This document shows positions 47,430 through 55,146 of a stretch of 64,000 bases of DNA, piece by piece (the first letter of the stretch is position 1; every line of letters begins with the position of its first letter). Origin of the DNA: Agromyces luteolus (GTDB lineage: Bacteria; Actinomycetota; Actinomycetes; Actinomycetales; Microbacteriaceae); contig NZ_WODA01000023.1 of assembly GCF_009729855.1 (NCBI RefSeq), forward strand, positions 248,001-312,000, in the 5' to 3' direction. The position numbers and the translations under genes are program-made. The notes under the pieces were generated by a model. The model made no database searches. It had not been told where the DNA came from and saw nothing but the letters and a program-made list of their open reading frames with translations.

Positions 47430-48800
47430 TTACTCGACCGTGTATCCGTTGACGGTGGCCTCGTTCTCGAGCTCCGTCTGCCAGGCGGGAAGGAGGGAGA
47501 CGACCGACTCGCCCTCGGCCATGCCGGGGATGACGACCTTGGCCCAGGCGGTCTCGGGGCTCCACGGGGTCACGTTCCATCCGCCCCAGATCTGGCCCGC
47601 GGCATCCGACATGACGGTCTTGAAGTCGTCGTTGACGAAGTAGCCGGCCTCGGCCTGCTTGTCGAGCCACTTCTCGGCGGCCGACGTGTAGGCCGGGTAG
47701 CCGGAGGAGGCCTCGACCTGGAACTCGTCGGCGCTCGTCACGAACTCGAGGAAGGTCTTCACGGCCTCGAGGTTCTCGGAGTGGCGCGAGGCGTACCAGA
47801 TGCCGCCGCCGACGTTCCCGGCTGCGACGTCGCCGCCCTCCCAGCTCAGCGGAGGCGCGACGCCGATCTCACCGGCGGGCGTCGCGAGACCGCCCTGGAA
47901 GATCGCACCCGTGTACCAGACCGGGCCGGGGACGCCGACGAGCTTGTCGGCGTAGTTCGCGGCGAACTCGGCGCTGAAGAAGCTGTCCTGCACGAGCGTG
48001 CCGTTCTCGAGCATGCCGTCGATGATCTCGGAGATCTTCTGGGCGTTCTCGTCGGACGTGTCGGAGTGGAACACCCCGGCTTCGGGCGACTGGAACACGG
48101 GCGACTCGGAACCGCCGTAGTAGATGTAGGTCATGAAGCTGTCGCCCATGCTGCCGAGGATGTAGCCCGGGTGCTCGGCGGCGAGCTGGTCGCCGAGTTC
48201 CGCGTACTCCTCCCACGTCGTGGGCACCTCGTAGCCGAACTCGTCGAGCAGCTTCTGGTTGTAGTAGAAGACCGTCTGGGCGAGGTCGTTGCGGAGGCCG
48301 TAGACCGTGCCGTCGATCGTGGCGTAGTCGAGCGAGCCGTCGGCGAAGCCGTCGAGGAACTCCTGGTCGATGAACCCCTCGTTGAGCGGCGCCGCGAAGC
48401 CGGCCTCGCCGTTCGGGGTGTCCTTCGACGCCCAGATGGCATCGTTCTGCTGCGTCGAGAAGACGACGTCGGGCCAGCCGTCGCCGGCCTGGTCCATGAG
48501 CGAGATCTTGCTCTGGAACGAGCCGCTGCCGCCGGCGTTGCCGTCGTAGGTCTCGAGCACCACGTCGATGTCGGGGTACGCCTCCTGGAAGGCGGTCACC
48601 GCGGGCTCGCGCGAGGCGTCGACCCAGACGGTGATGGGGCTGTCTGCGACCTGCTCCGCCGCGGCGAAGCCGTATTCGCTGTCACCCCCCTCTTCGGCGC
48701 CCGTCGAGCATGCGCTCAGGACGAGGAGTCCGGTGGCCACGACGGCCCCGGTGGTGATCAGCCGAGTGGCTCGGCGTCGGAAGGACGAGTGCTGTGACAT
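47430..48800 (-). CDS. ABC transporter substrate-binding lipoprotein (sugar-type)
   Basis: A 456-residue solute-binding protein with a lipoprotein signal: basic FRRRATR, a hydrophobic run, and lipobox LSAC near residue 30. The mature lobe starts EQVADSPITVWVDASREPAVTAF. VYGLRNDLAQTVFYYNQKLLDEFGYEVPTTWEEYAELG is the hinge segment typical of cluster-B carbohydrate-binding proteins. The start at 48800 is chosen because AGGA lies about 9 nt upstream; ATG 48809 is possible. It is the first gene of the 11-gene operon, with two FadR-type operator repeats just upstream. Ligand identity is unknown. Confidence 0.9.
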   Translation of the reverse strand: MSQHSSFRRRATRLITTGAVVATGLLVLSACSTGAEEGGDSEYGFAAAEQVADSPITVWVDASREPAVTAFQEAYPDIDVVLETYDGNAGGSGSFQSKISLMDQAGDGWPDVVFSTQQNDAIWASKDTPNGEAGFAAPLNEGFIDQEFLDGFADGSLDYATIDGTVYGLRNDLAQTVFYYNQKLLDEFGYEVPTTWEEYAELGDQLAAEHPGYILGSMGDSFMTYIYYGGSESPVFQSPEAGVFHSDTSDENAQKISEIIDGMLENGTLVQDSFFSAEFAANYADKLVGVPGPVWYTGAIFQGGLATPAGEIGVAPPLSWEGGDVAAGNVGGGIWYASRHSENLEAVKTFLEFVTSADEFQVEASSGYPAYTSAAEKWLDKQAEAGYFVNDDFKTVMSDAAGQIWGGWNVTPWSPETAWAKVVIPGMAEGESVVSLLPAWQTELENEATVNGYTVE

Positions 48801-48870
48801 GTCGCGCATTCCTGTTCTGGTCGGCGTCTCTGACGACTGGGCACGCCCGGGGTGGGCTTGAAGCGAGTAC

Positions 48871-48914
48871 ATCATACGTCTTACAAAGATGCAAGAGAAG
48901 ATCATAGGTATTAC
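48871..48914. promoter_or_regulatory. Paired direct-repeat operator for the importer operon and its regulator
   Basis: ATCATACGTCTTAC (48871-48884) and ATCATAGGTATTAC (48901-48914) match in 12 of 14 positions and start exactly 30 bp apart, about three helical turns. They lie between the divergent importer operon and the FadR-type gene, in an AT-rich stretch just upstream of its -10 box. Confidence 0.65.
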
Positions 48915-48927
48915 CACTTTCGACGGC

Positions 48928-48933
48928 TATGCT
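48928..48933 (+). promoter_or_regulatory. -10 box for leaderless FadR-type gene
   Basis: TATGCT ends 6 nt before the ATG at 48940. Confidence 0.5.
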
Positions 48934-48939
48934 TTCCGC

Positions 48940-49695
48940 ATGTCCATCGAGACCCGCGCCGGTGCGGAGCGATCCGCCGCCTACCCGACGATCGCCGCGC
49001 GCGCCCGCACGCCTCGCCTGGGCGTCACCGTCGTCGCCGACCTCGTCGACGCCATCGTGCGCGGCGACCTCGCTCCCGGCACGTCGCTGCCGCCCGAGGC
49101 CGTGCTCTGCGAGCAGTTCGGCGTGAGCCGCACGGTCATCCGCGAGTCGGTCAAGCGGCTCGAGGAGAAGGGGCTCGTCACCGTCGCCCAGGGCCGCGGC
49201 ACGCAGGTCCTCGGCGCGGAGTCGTGGAACATGGTCGACGCGACCGTGCTCTCGGCGCTCGTCGCCAACGACGCGACCCTCGGCATCCTCGACGACCTCA
49301 GCGTCGTGCGCGCCTCGCTCGAAGGCGTCATCGCCCGCGACGCGGCGGCGCGCCGATCCGACGAGGAGCTCGAGCGGCTCCGCGAGGCGCTCCAGCTCAT
49401 GCGCGACACCATCGAGGACGAGCCGGCGTTCAATGCGGCGGATGTCGTCTTCCACGCGACCGTCGGCGAGATGAGCACGAACCGGCTCGCCGTCAACCTC
49501 GTGAACATCCTGTTCGGGCAGGCGCGCGAGAGTGCGCGCTTCCACCTGCACAGCCGCCTCGAGACGACGCTCGACGAGCACGAACGCGTGTTCGCCGCGA
49601 TCGAGGCGGGCGACCCGGATGCCGCGGAGCAGGCCATGCGCTCGCACATCGCCGACGCGTGGGAGCGCCGCCGTCCGCCGAGCCCCAAGCGCTGA
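48940..49695 (+). CDS. FadR-subfamily GntR regulator of the importer operon
   Basis: A 251-residue regulator. The winged helix (about 25-95) contains SLPPEAVLCEQFGVSRTVIRESVKRLEEKGLV, and the FCD ligand domain spans about 105-240 with VVFHATVGEMSTNRLAVNLVNILFG and LDEHERVFAAIEAGDPDAAEQAM. FCD domains bind sugar acids through a metal site. It is divergent from the solute-binding-protein gene, with two matching direct repeats between them. It therefore probably represses both transcripts until the imported acid or a product binds. It is distinct from the FadR-type regulator at 31107 and has a different candidate operator. Confidence 0.9.
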   Translation: MSIETRAGAERSAAYPTIAARARTPRLGVTVVADLVDAIVRGDLAPGTSLPPEAVLCEQFGVSRTVIRESVKRLEEKGLVTVAQGRGTQVLGAESWNMVDATVLSALVANDATLGILDDLSVVRASLEGVIARDAAARRSDEELERLREALQLMRDTIEDEPAFNAADVVFHATVGEMSTNRLAVNLVNILFGQARESARFHLHSRLETTLDEHERVFAAIEAGDPDAAEQAMRSHIADAWERRRPPSPKR

Positions 49696-49720
49696 GCATT
49701 CGCCGGCACCCGACCGAGCG

Positions 49721-51838
49721 TCAGAGCAGCCGCCCGATCAGGCGCGCCGCGCGCGCCGCGCCATCCGTCTCGACATCGCGGTAGTCGACCTTGCGCCCGA
49801 GCTCCTCGGCCATCGCCGCGGCGAGCGCCTCGGGCTCGAGGTCGTCGTACTCCATGAAGCGGCCGGCGCGGTAGCGGTCGAGGCGCGCGCGCACGTGGAA
49901 CCGCTGCTCGAAGTGCTGCTGCAGGGGCACGTAGATGAAGGGCACCTTGGCGGCCGTGAGTTCCATCGTCGTCGTGAGACCGCCCTGCACGATCGCGAGG
50001 TCGCACGCGGTGAGGTGGTGGTGCAGGTCGGGCACGTACGCGCGGTACTCGACGCCGGGCACCTGCGGGAGGCTCGCGGGATCGATGCGCGGACCGGTCA
50101 CCACGATCATCCGCATGCCCGGGATGGCGCGGTGCGCGGCCTCGGCGGCCGCCACGATCCGGCGCAGCAGCGAGACGCCCACGCCCGAACCGCCGACCGC
50201 CGCGATGACGACGCGCTCGTCGGGGCGGTACCCGAGTCGCTCCCGCAGTTCGGCCTTCTCGCCGAGCGCCGCGGGGTCGAACCCGGTGATGTACCCGGAG
50301 AAGTCGAAGTGCTCCTCGGTCCAGTCCCGGATGCGCGGCATCCCGGGCCCGAAGGCGTCGGGCACGATGTCGTCGGGCGACCCGACGAACACGGCGGCGT
50401 CGCGCACCCGGCCGAACCGGTCGACGTGCTCGATCATCTCGAGGTTGTAGTCCGCGGCGACCGCGGCCTCGCGCGGGCCGCGTGACGGCATCGGCAGGTA
50501 GCCGACGAAGTCGGTCATCCACGCGAACGCCCCGCGCTTGAGGTTCGGGTTCTCGAAGAGGTAGTGGTCGACGTCCCACGCCTCGTCGGCGATCACCAGG
50601 TCGTACTCCCCCGACGCGACGACCTCCTCGAACACCATGAAGTTGTGCAGGAGGATCTCGTCCATGTCGCGGATCGACTGGAACACCGCGAGGTCGTGGT
50701 CGCCGCTGTCGTGCTCGATGTGCGACGACTCGCTGGCGAGGGCTGCGGATGCCGGGTGCAGGCGCTCGTTCGCGACCGCGAGCACTCGCGTCACCGGGTC
50801 CTGGGCGAGCCAGTCGATGCGGGCGTTCGGATGCAGCGCCCGCAGCTCCTGGGCGATCGCGAGGTCGCGGCGGGCATGGCCGAGCCCGATGGGCGAGGAG
50901 AGGTAGAGCACCGTCTGCTCGCGCCCCGGACCGATCCACCACGTGCCGTCCAGGCGGGTGGTGCCGAGGACGCGGTCGGCGAAGGCGCGGATGGCGTGGT
51001 TCACGCGCACCGGGAACCGGACCTGCGGCGCGTGGCCGGCGTGCTCGATCTCGAGGAGCTCCGCGTCGGGCAGGATCCGCTGCATCACCCGGGACGACTC
51101 GATCGAGGTGATCCGGTCCTCGCTTCCGTGGATGAGCAGCGTCGGGGTCTGGAGCATCTCGAGGCGACGGCGGACCTCGTCGACCGTGAGCTCGTCGTAG
51201 TCGTCGGCGATCGACCAGGCCAGCACGTCGGGCCGCTGGTCGAGGCCCCACTCCACGAGGTCGTCCCACGCCTTCGTCGAGTGCGGGTCGGAGGCGACCT
51301 GCGACATGAAGAACTCGACGAAGTCGGTCCAGTCGCGCTGCCAGTAGCGGGTGTCGAACTTCGCCCAGCCCTCGGGCTCGGGGTTCGCCACGGGGTCGTA
51401 GGGGACGTCCGGCGTGCGCTCGGAGAGCGGGACGACCCACGGGTGATGGCCCCCGATCGAGACGATGCCGAGGACCCGGTCCGGATGCATCACGGCGAGG
51501 TTGATCGCGATCTCGCCGCCCATCGAGAATCCGACCGCGACCGCGGCATCCGTTCCGGTGGCGTCGAGCACGGCGATCGCGTCGGCGACGCGGTGCCCGA
51601 AGCTGTACCGGGCGGGGTCGAGCGGGCGCGACGAGCGCCCGGCGCCGACGGCGTCGTAGATCACGACGCGGAAGTGGCGCGCGAGGTACGACAGCTGCAT
51701 CTTCCACACGCGCTCGTGGACGAGCTCCCAGGTCGGCAGGAGGAGGATCGTCGGCCCGGCCTCGCCGTACGCCTCGTAGTGGACGGTCGCCCCGGCGCGC
51801 TCGAGGTCACCCTCGAGGGTCGGCGTCGCGACCTCCAT
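49721..51838 (-). CDS. Alpha/beta-hydrolase-glycosyltransferase fusion protein
   Basis: A 705-residue two-domain protein. Residues about 15-290 are an alpha/beta hydrolase with nucleophile elbow VGFSMGGE (about 103-110), acid residue in IHGSEDRITS (about 237-246) and histidine in EHAGHAPQVR (about 268-277). From about 310 to the end is a GT-B glycosyltransferase: VLYLSSPIGLGHARRDLAIAQEL is the MurG/UGT-like acceptor-domain opening, and AIVQGGLTTTMELTAAKVPFIYVPLQQHFEQ (about 613-643) the donor site. It is co-translated with a TetR gene (TGATG). The fusion could couple glycosylation with ester hydrolysis of one molecule, as in toxin inactivation; this is inference. Confidence 0.88.
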   Translation of the reverse strand: MEVATPTLEGDLERAGATVHYEAYGEAGPTILLLPTWELVHERVWKMQLSYLARHFRVVIYDAVGAGRSSRPLDPARYSFGHRVADAIAVLDATGTDAAVAVGFSMGGEIAINLAVMHPDRVLGIVSIGGHHPWVVPLSERTPDVPYDPVANPEPEGWAKFDTRYWQRDWTDFVEFFMSQVASDPHSTKAWDDLVEWGLDQRPDVLAWSIADDYDELTVDEVRRRLEMLQTPTLLIHGSEDRITSIESSRVMQRILPDAELLEIEHAGHAPQVRFPVRVNHAIRAFADRVLGTTRLDGTWWIGPGREQTVLYLSSPIGLGHARRDLAIAQELRALHPNARIDWLAQDPVTRVLAVANERLHPASAALASESSHIEHDSGDHDLAVFQSIRDMDEILLHNFMVFEEVVASGEYDLVIADEAWDVDHYLFENPNLKRGAFAWMTDFVGYLPMPSRGPREAAVAADYNLEMIEHVDRFGRVRDAAVFVGSPDDIVPDAFGPGMPRIRDWTEEHFDFSGYITGFDPAALGEKAELRERLGYRPDERVVIAAVGGSGVGVSLLRRIVAAAEAAHRAIPGMRMIVVTGPRIDPASLPQVPGVEYRAYVPDLHHHLTACDLAIVQGGLTTTMELTAAKVPFIYVPLQQHFEQRFHVRARLDRYRAGRFMEYDDLEPEALAAAMAEELGRKVDYRDVETDGAARAARLIGRLL

Positions 51839-52437
51839 CAGGCGACCTCCCGCTCCATCGCCCGCTCGCCGGACTCGATCAGCGTGCCGATCGCGCGGAG
51901 CGACTCGCGCAGCGGCAACTGGTCCTCATGGCCCGAGAGGATCAGCAGCTCGGCGCCGACGAACGCCGCCGACGTGAGCGCGACGACCTGGTCGATGCTG
52001 AGCGGGCCGAAGGAGAAGCCCCGGTCGGCGTGCCGGCGCGCCGCGGTGGTGAGCACCTCGGACCACCCGTGGATGATGTCGTGCACGCGCTCGCCGATGA
52101 GCTCGTTCGACAGTCCCGCGGCCATCATCTCGAGCAGCACCCGCACGTAGCCCGACGCGAGGTCGTCGTCGAGGTAGTCGCACGCGGTCGCCCACTGCTG
52201 CGACAGCGGCTCGTCCTCGGCGTACATCGCGCCCTGCCGCTCGAGCAGCTGCGCGTTCTCGGCGTCGAGCATGCACAGCACGAGGAGTTCCTTCGACCCG
52301 AAGTGGTAGTGGATCTGCGAGAGCGGGACGCCCGCGAGGTCGGCGACCTTGCGCGTGGACAGGGCCGCGTAGCCCTGCTCGACGACCAGGCGACGCGTGG
52401 CGTCGAGGATGCGGGGGACGGTGGTGTTCGTCGGCAT
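51838..52437 (-). CDS. TetR family regulator of the fusion gene
   Basis: A 199-residue TetR protein. The helix-turn-helix is at about 8-52 (RILDATRRLVVEQGYAALSTRKVADLAGVPLSQIHYHFGSKE), followed by a helical ligand domain. The ATG at 52437 has GGGAAGG upstream; in-frame starts up to 52500 lie over the operator. A perfect 16-bp palindrome 19 nt upstream is its probable operator, near TACCTT that could be the -10 box, so autorepression is expected. Its stop shares a base with the start of the hydrolase-glycosyltransferase gene, so regulator and enzyme are made together and probably respond to the enzyme substrate. Confidence 0.88.
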   Translation of the reverse strand: MPTNTTVPRILDATRRLVVEQGYAALSTRKVADLAGVPLSQIHYHFGSKELLVLCMLDAENAQLLERQGAMYAEDEPLSQQWATACDYLDDDLASGYVRVLLEMMAAGLSNELIGERVHDIIHGWSEVLTTAARRHADRGFSFGPLSIDQVVALTSAAFVGAELLILSGHEDQLPLRESLRAIGTLIESGERAMEREVA

Positions 52438-52455
52438 GACGCCTTCCCGATTCGT

Positions 52456-52471
52456 TCGGTCGATCGACCGA
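52456..52471. promoter_or_regulatory. Perfect palindromic TetR operator
   Basis: TCGGTCGATCGACCGA is a perfect 16-bp palindrome 19 bp upstream of the TetR start at 52437 and just downstream of a possible minus-strand -10 box near 52484. Confidence 0.65.
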
Positions 52472-52525
52472 TTTCGCGACCAAGGTACTCCGCCGCTCAC
52501 ATCGCGTCAAGACCCGGCCGCCGCC

Positions 52526-52577
52526 GTCAGCCCCGGCAGCCCTGTCAGCCCCGGCAGCCCAGGCAGCCTGTCAGCCC
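52526..52577. repeat. Tandem repeat GTCAGCCCCGGCAGCCC, about 2.5 units
   Basis: Two full 17-bp units start at 52526 and 52544 (period 18). A partial unit reaches into the stop codon of the winged-helix gene at 52571. It fills most of the space before that gene's end. Confidence 0.65.
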
Positions 52578-53653
52578 GCGCGGAGCTCGACCCGCGCGTC
52601 GAGGTCGAGGTACCGGCCGTAGGCGGTCGCCTCCGCTTCGAGGGCCGCGACCTCGTCCGCGCGCAGTGCACGGTACGGCCTGAGTTCGAACGCGACCTCC
52701 CGGGTGCCGATCCGCCGCCGCATCGCGGCGACGAACTGCGCGTCGACGAGCGCCATGCCGATCGCCGTCTCGCGGCCGCGCCCGACCAGTCCGTCGGCGT
52801 CGATCACCCAGCGCGAGTCCTGGTAGCCGCGGTACATCTCGTCGAGCACCTGCAGCAGGTGCGCGTCGGGCGCTCCACCCGAGGGGGCGACGGATGCCGG
52901 CGACTCGCCTGGCGCGTGCCAGAACGTCCGGCCGTCGTGCTCGAAGGAATCCAGCCGACCGGCCGCACCCGCGATGCCGCGCCGCGCGTCGGTCAGCGTG
53001 AGCGTCGCCCAGTACGAGAGGTCGCGCTCGGTCGCGGGGCCGTGCGACGAGAGGTACCGCGCGGCGAGCTCGGCGAGCGCCTCGTCCCGATCGCGCGGCG
53101 CGGCCGCGGGCACGCGGTCGTCGAGGAGCGCGTAGGTGTGCTCGCCGTCGCGGGGCACGCCGCCGCAGACGATGCCGTGCAGTTCGAGGTGGGCGAGGAA
53201 CAGCATGAGCTCGAAGCTGCTGAGCGACTCGTCGCGTTCCGCGAGCCCGGAGGCGACCTCGGAGCGCGTTCGGTCCGGTGTCGTGGCGAGCATCGACGTG
53301 ACGACATCGGTGAGCCGCGTCATCCGCTCGACCAGCGGCCGCAACTGCTGGACGGCGACCGGGATCACGCGCGGCGCGGTGACCTGGAGCAGCCAACGGA
53401 GGTCGTCGGCGTGCACGTAGTGCCAGGTCGGACGCAGCACGTGGGTGCGGATCACCCGGCCCTCGGCGAGCGCCGCGTCGAGGTCCTCCCGGCTCGGCGA
53501 GGCGGTCCGGGTCGCGACCGCCCACGCCGACTGCGACGGGTTCTCGGCCTGCACGCCGAGGAGCGTCCGGACGACCGTCTCGGCGTCCGCGACCGGCGCG
53601 GCGAGCAGCTGCGAGCGCAGTCGCCAGCGCGCGAGGTCGCGGTCGGTGGTCAC
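52571..53653 (-). CDS. Winged-helix DNA-binding domain-containing protein (HTH_42 type)
   Basis: A 360-residue protein of the winged-helix HTH_42/YcaQ-like family. It opens LARWRLRSQLLAAPVADAETVVRTLLGVQAENPSQSAWAVATRT, carries VIRTHVLRPTWHYVHADDLRWLLQ (about 67-90), which is diagnostic for this family, and later LSSHGPATERDLSYWATLTLTDARRGI. Relatives include YcaQ/AlkX-type DNA glycosylases and uncharacterised DNA-binding proteins. Repair activity here is only possible. The GTG start at 53653 has GGTGGAG upstream and lies 20 nt after the recombinase-like gene, so the two are probably co-transcribed. A tandem repeat overlaps its stop. Confidence 0.85.
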   Translation of the reverse strand: MTTDRDLARWRLRSQLLAAPVADAETVVRTLLGVQAENPSQSAWAVATRTASPSREDLDAALAEGRVIRTHVLRPTWHYVHADDLRWLLQVTAPRVIPVAVQQLRPLVERMTRLTDVVTSMLATTPDRTRSEVASGLAERDESLSSFELMLFLAHLELHGIVCGGVPRDGEHTYALLDDRVPAAAPRDRDEALAELAARYLSSHGPATERDLSYWATLTLTDARRGIAGAAGRLDSFEHDGRTFWHAPGESPASVAPSGGAPDAHLLQVLDEMYRGYQDSRWVIDADGLVGRGRETAIGMALVDAQFVAAMRRRIGTREVAFELRPYRALRADEVAALEAEATAYGRYLDLDARVELRAG

Positions 53654-53673
53654 GCCGGCTCCACCCGCGCGGT

Positions 53674-54153
53674 TCACCCGCGCGCGTCCTCCAGGTGCGG
53701 CGCGCCGCGGCCCAGCACCTTCACGACGAGGTTGTGGCGCCGCAGCGTGCGAATGGTGCGCGCGACCTCCTCGGGCGAGCGGCCGAGCGCGAGCTCGTTG
53801 ACGACGACCAGCACGTCGCCCGCCTGGAGCGTCGCGAACAGGCGGCCGAGGCGCTGCTCCCACGTCTCCGGCATGTCGGGCGTCGGGTAGCGGAAGTCGA
53901 GGATCTGCACGCCGAACCGCGTCAGCGCGGTTCGCTGCTCGAGGATCGGCGGCATGTCGTCGCGCGGCACGACGAGCCCGACGAGCCGCGAGCCCTCGGG
54001 CCGCGCCTTCCACCAGTCGTGGTTCTGCTGCAGCTCGACGAAGCACTCGGGGCACCCGATCGCGTGGTGTCCGGGCGTATGCATGCCGCCGGCGGCATGG
54101 GTCGCGTCATCCGTCGCGGCATCCGTCGTCGCATCCGCCTGCTGCTCGCCCAT
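53674..54153 (-). CDS. Serine-recombinase-like domain protein lacking the catalytic serine
   Basis: A 159-residue protein whose residues about 55-155 follow the fold of a resolvase N-terminal domain: RLVGLVVPRDDMPPILEQRTALTRFGVQI, then LFATLQAGDVLVVVNELALGRSPEEVARTIRTL, matching the resolvase GDVLVV...LGRS block. At the position of the catalytic serine (usually YARVS) it reads VVPRD, so strand exchange is not expected. The N-terminus is Asp/Ala/Thr-rich, followed by HTPGHHAIGCPECFVEL, a possible small zinc site. There is no C-terminal DNA-binding domain and no sign of a mobile element. It is probably a domesticated regulatory or structural protein. Confidence 0.7.
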   Translation of the reverse strand: MGEQQADATTDAATDDATHAAGGMHTPGHHAIGCPECFVELQQNHDWWKARPEGSRLVGLVVPRDDMPPILEQRTALTRFGVQILDFRYPTPDMPETWEQRLGRLFATLQAGDVLVVVNELALGRSPEEVARTIRTLRRHNLVVKVLGRGAPHLEDARG

Positions 54154-54269
54154 GTCGATCACCTTCGTCGTCACCGTCCGCGTCACGTTCCATTGTCGCC
54201 GACCGCACGCCATCGGCGTACGCTGACCCCGATCGCGCGCCCGCGCGAGACCCGGACGAGGGGGTTCCG

Positions 54270-54737
54270 ATGGCCGAACTCGCACCCATCCAGCCGTGCC
54301 TGTGGTTCGACGACCAGGCCCGCGAGGCGATGGCATACTACGTCGAGGTGTTCCCGGACTCCTCGATCGACCGCGTCGACGAGTACCCCGACGAGTCGCT
54401 CGACGAGCACTTCCGCGGCATGTCGGGCAAGGTGCTGAACGGGCAGTTCACGCTGAGCGGCGTGCCGTTCACGTGCCTCGACGGCGGCCCGCTGTTCACC
54501 TTCAACGAGGCGATCTCGTTCATCGTCGCGTGCGCCGACCAGGCCGAGATCGACCACTACTGGGAGCGGCTCTCGCACGTTCCCGACGCCGAGGCGTGCG
54601 GGTGGTGCAAGGACCGGTTCGGGGTCAGCTGGCAGGTCATCCCGGCGAACATGGGCGAGCTCACGCGGCGCCCGGAGCAGATCCAGGTGATGATGCGGCA
54701 GAAGAAGATCGTGATCGCCGAGCTCGAGAACGCCTGA
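54270..54737 (+). CDS. VOC family protein (PhnB-like)
   Basis: A 155-residue VOC protein of the PhnB/3-demethylubiquinone-methyltransferase-like group. Its opening PIQPCLWFDDQAREAMAYYVEVFPDSSI and NGQFTLSGVPFTCLDGGPLFTFNEAISFIVACADQAEIDHYWERL, with GWCKDRFGVSWQVIP, are characteristic. Despite the database name, these are small binding or isomerase-type proteins. A TACGCT box near 54217 and a GAGGGGG ribosome-binding site precede the ATG. It is 7 nt upstream of the YciI-like gene, so the two are an operon. Confidence 0.87.
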   Translation: MAELAPIQPCLWFDDQAREAMAYYVEVFPDSSIDRVDEYPDESLDEHFRGMSGKVLNGQFTLSGVPFTCLDGGPLFTFNEAISFIVACADQAEIDHYWERLSHVPDAEACGWCKDRFGVSWQVIPANMGELTRRPEQIQVMMRQKKIVIAELENA

Positions 54738-54744
54738 GCGACGG

Positions 54745-55125
54745 ATGCCGCGGAGCCCCGACATCCCGGACGCGTTCGACGTCGTCACGCTCGTCGTGCT
54801 GCGTCGCCCCGACGATGCACCCGAGCTCCCGGAGGCAGAGCTCGACGCGCTGCAGGCGCGTCACCTCGCGTACCGGGCCGAGCTGCGCCGCAGCGGCGTG
54901 ATCGTCGCGAACGGCCCCTTCGGCGAGCAGAGCGACCCGTCGTACCGGGGCATGTCGATCTTCGCGTGCAACCGGGCCGAGGCGGCCCGGCTCTCGGCGG
55001 CCGACCCCTCGGTCGTGGCCGGACGGCTCGCGTTCGACGTCATGGAATGGTGGGTCGCCGCGGGCTCGCTCGCGTTCCCGCAGGCGACCGGCCCGGTCGG
55101 CGAGCGCCGGGCCATGCCGGACTGA
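54745..55125 (+). CDS. YciI-like protein
   Basis: A 126-residue ferredoxin-like protein of the YCII-related family: FDVVTLVVLRRPDDAPELPEAELDALQARHLAYRAELRRSGVIVANGPF shows the strand-helix order and the conserved His of the family. Later, GMSIFACNRAEAARLSAADPSVVAGRLAFDVMEWW completes the domain. YciI proteins have a conserved His-Asp pair and an unclear enzymatic role. It begins 7 nt after the VOC gene and is probably co-translated with it. A role in small-molecule detoxification with the VOC protein is possible but unproven. Confidence 0.82.
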   Translation: MPRSPDIPDAFDVVTLVVLRRPDDAPELPEAELDALQARHLAYRAELRRSGVIVANGPFGEQSDPSYRGMSIFACNRAEAARLSAADPSVVAGRLAFDVMEWWVAAGSLAFPQATGPVGERRAMPD

Positions 55126-55146
55126 GCCGACGCGAGCCGCTCCCGG

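Noticed and set aside
48793-48800. Another GTCACA at the importer binding-protein start
   Set aside because: It is formed by the ATG-TCA-CAG start codons, and no nGTC element follows at 16 nt upstream of a transcript start, so it is not counted as a SigJ-type promoter.
53674-54153. Evidence for a mobile element around the resolvase-like gene
   Set aside because: No terminal inverted repeats, target duplications, transposase or attachment site. The protein lacks the catalytic serine and base composition does not change.
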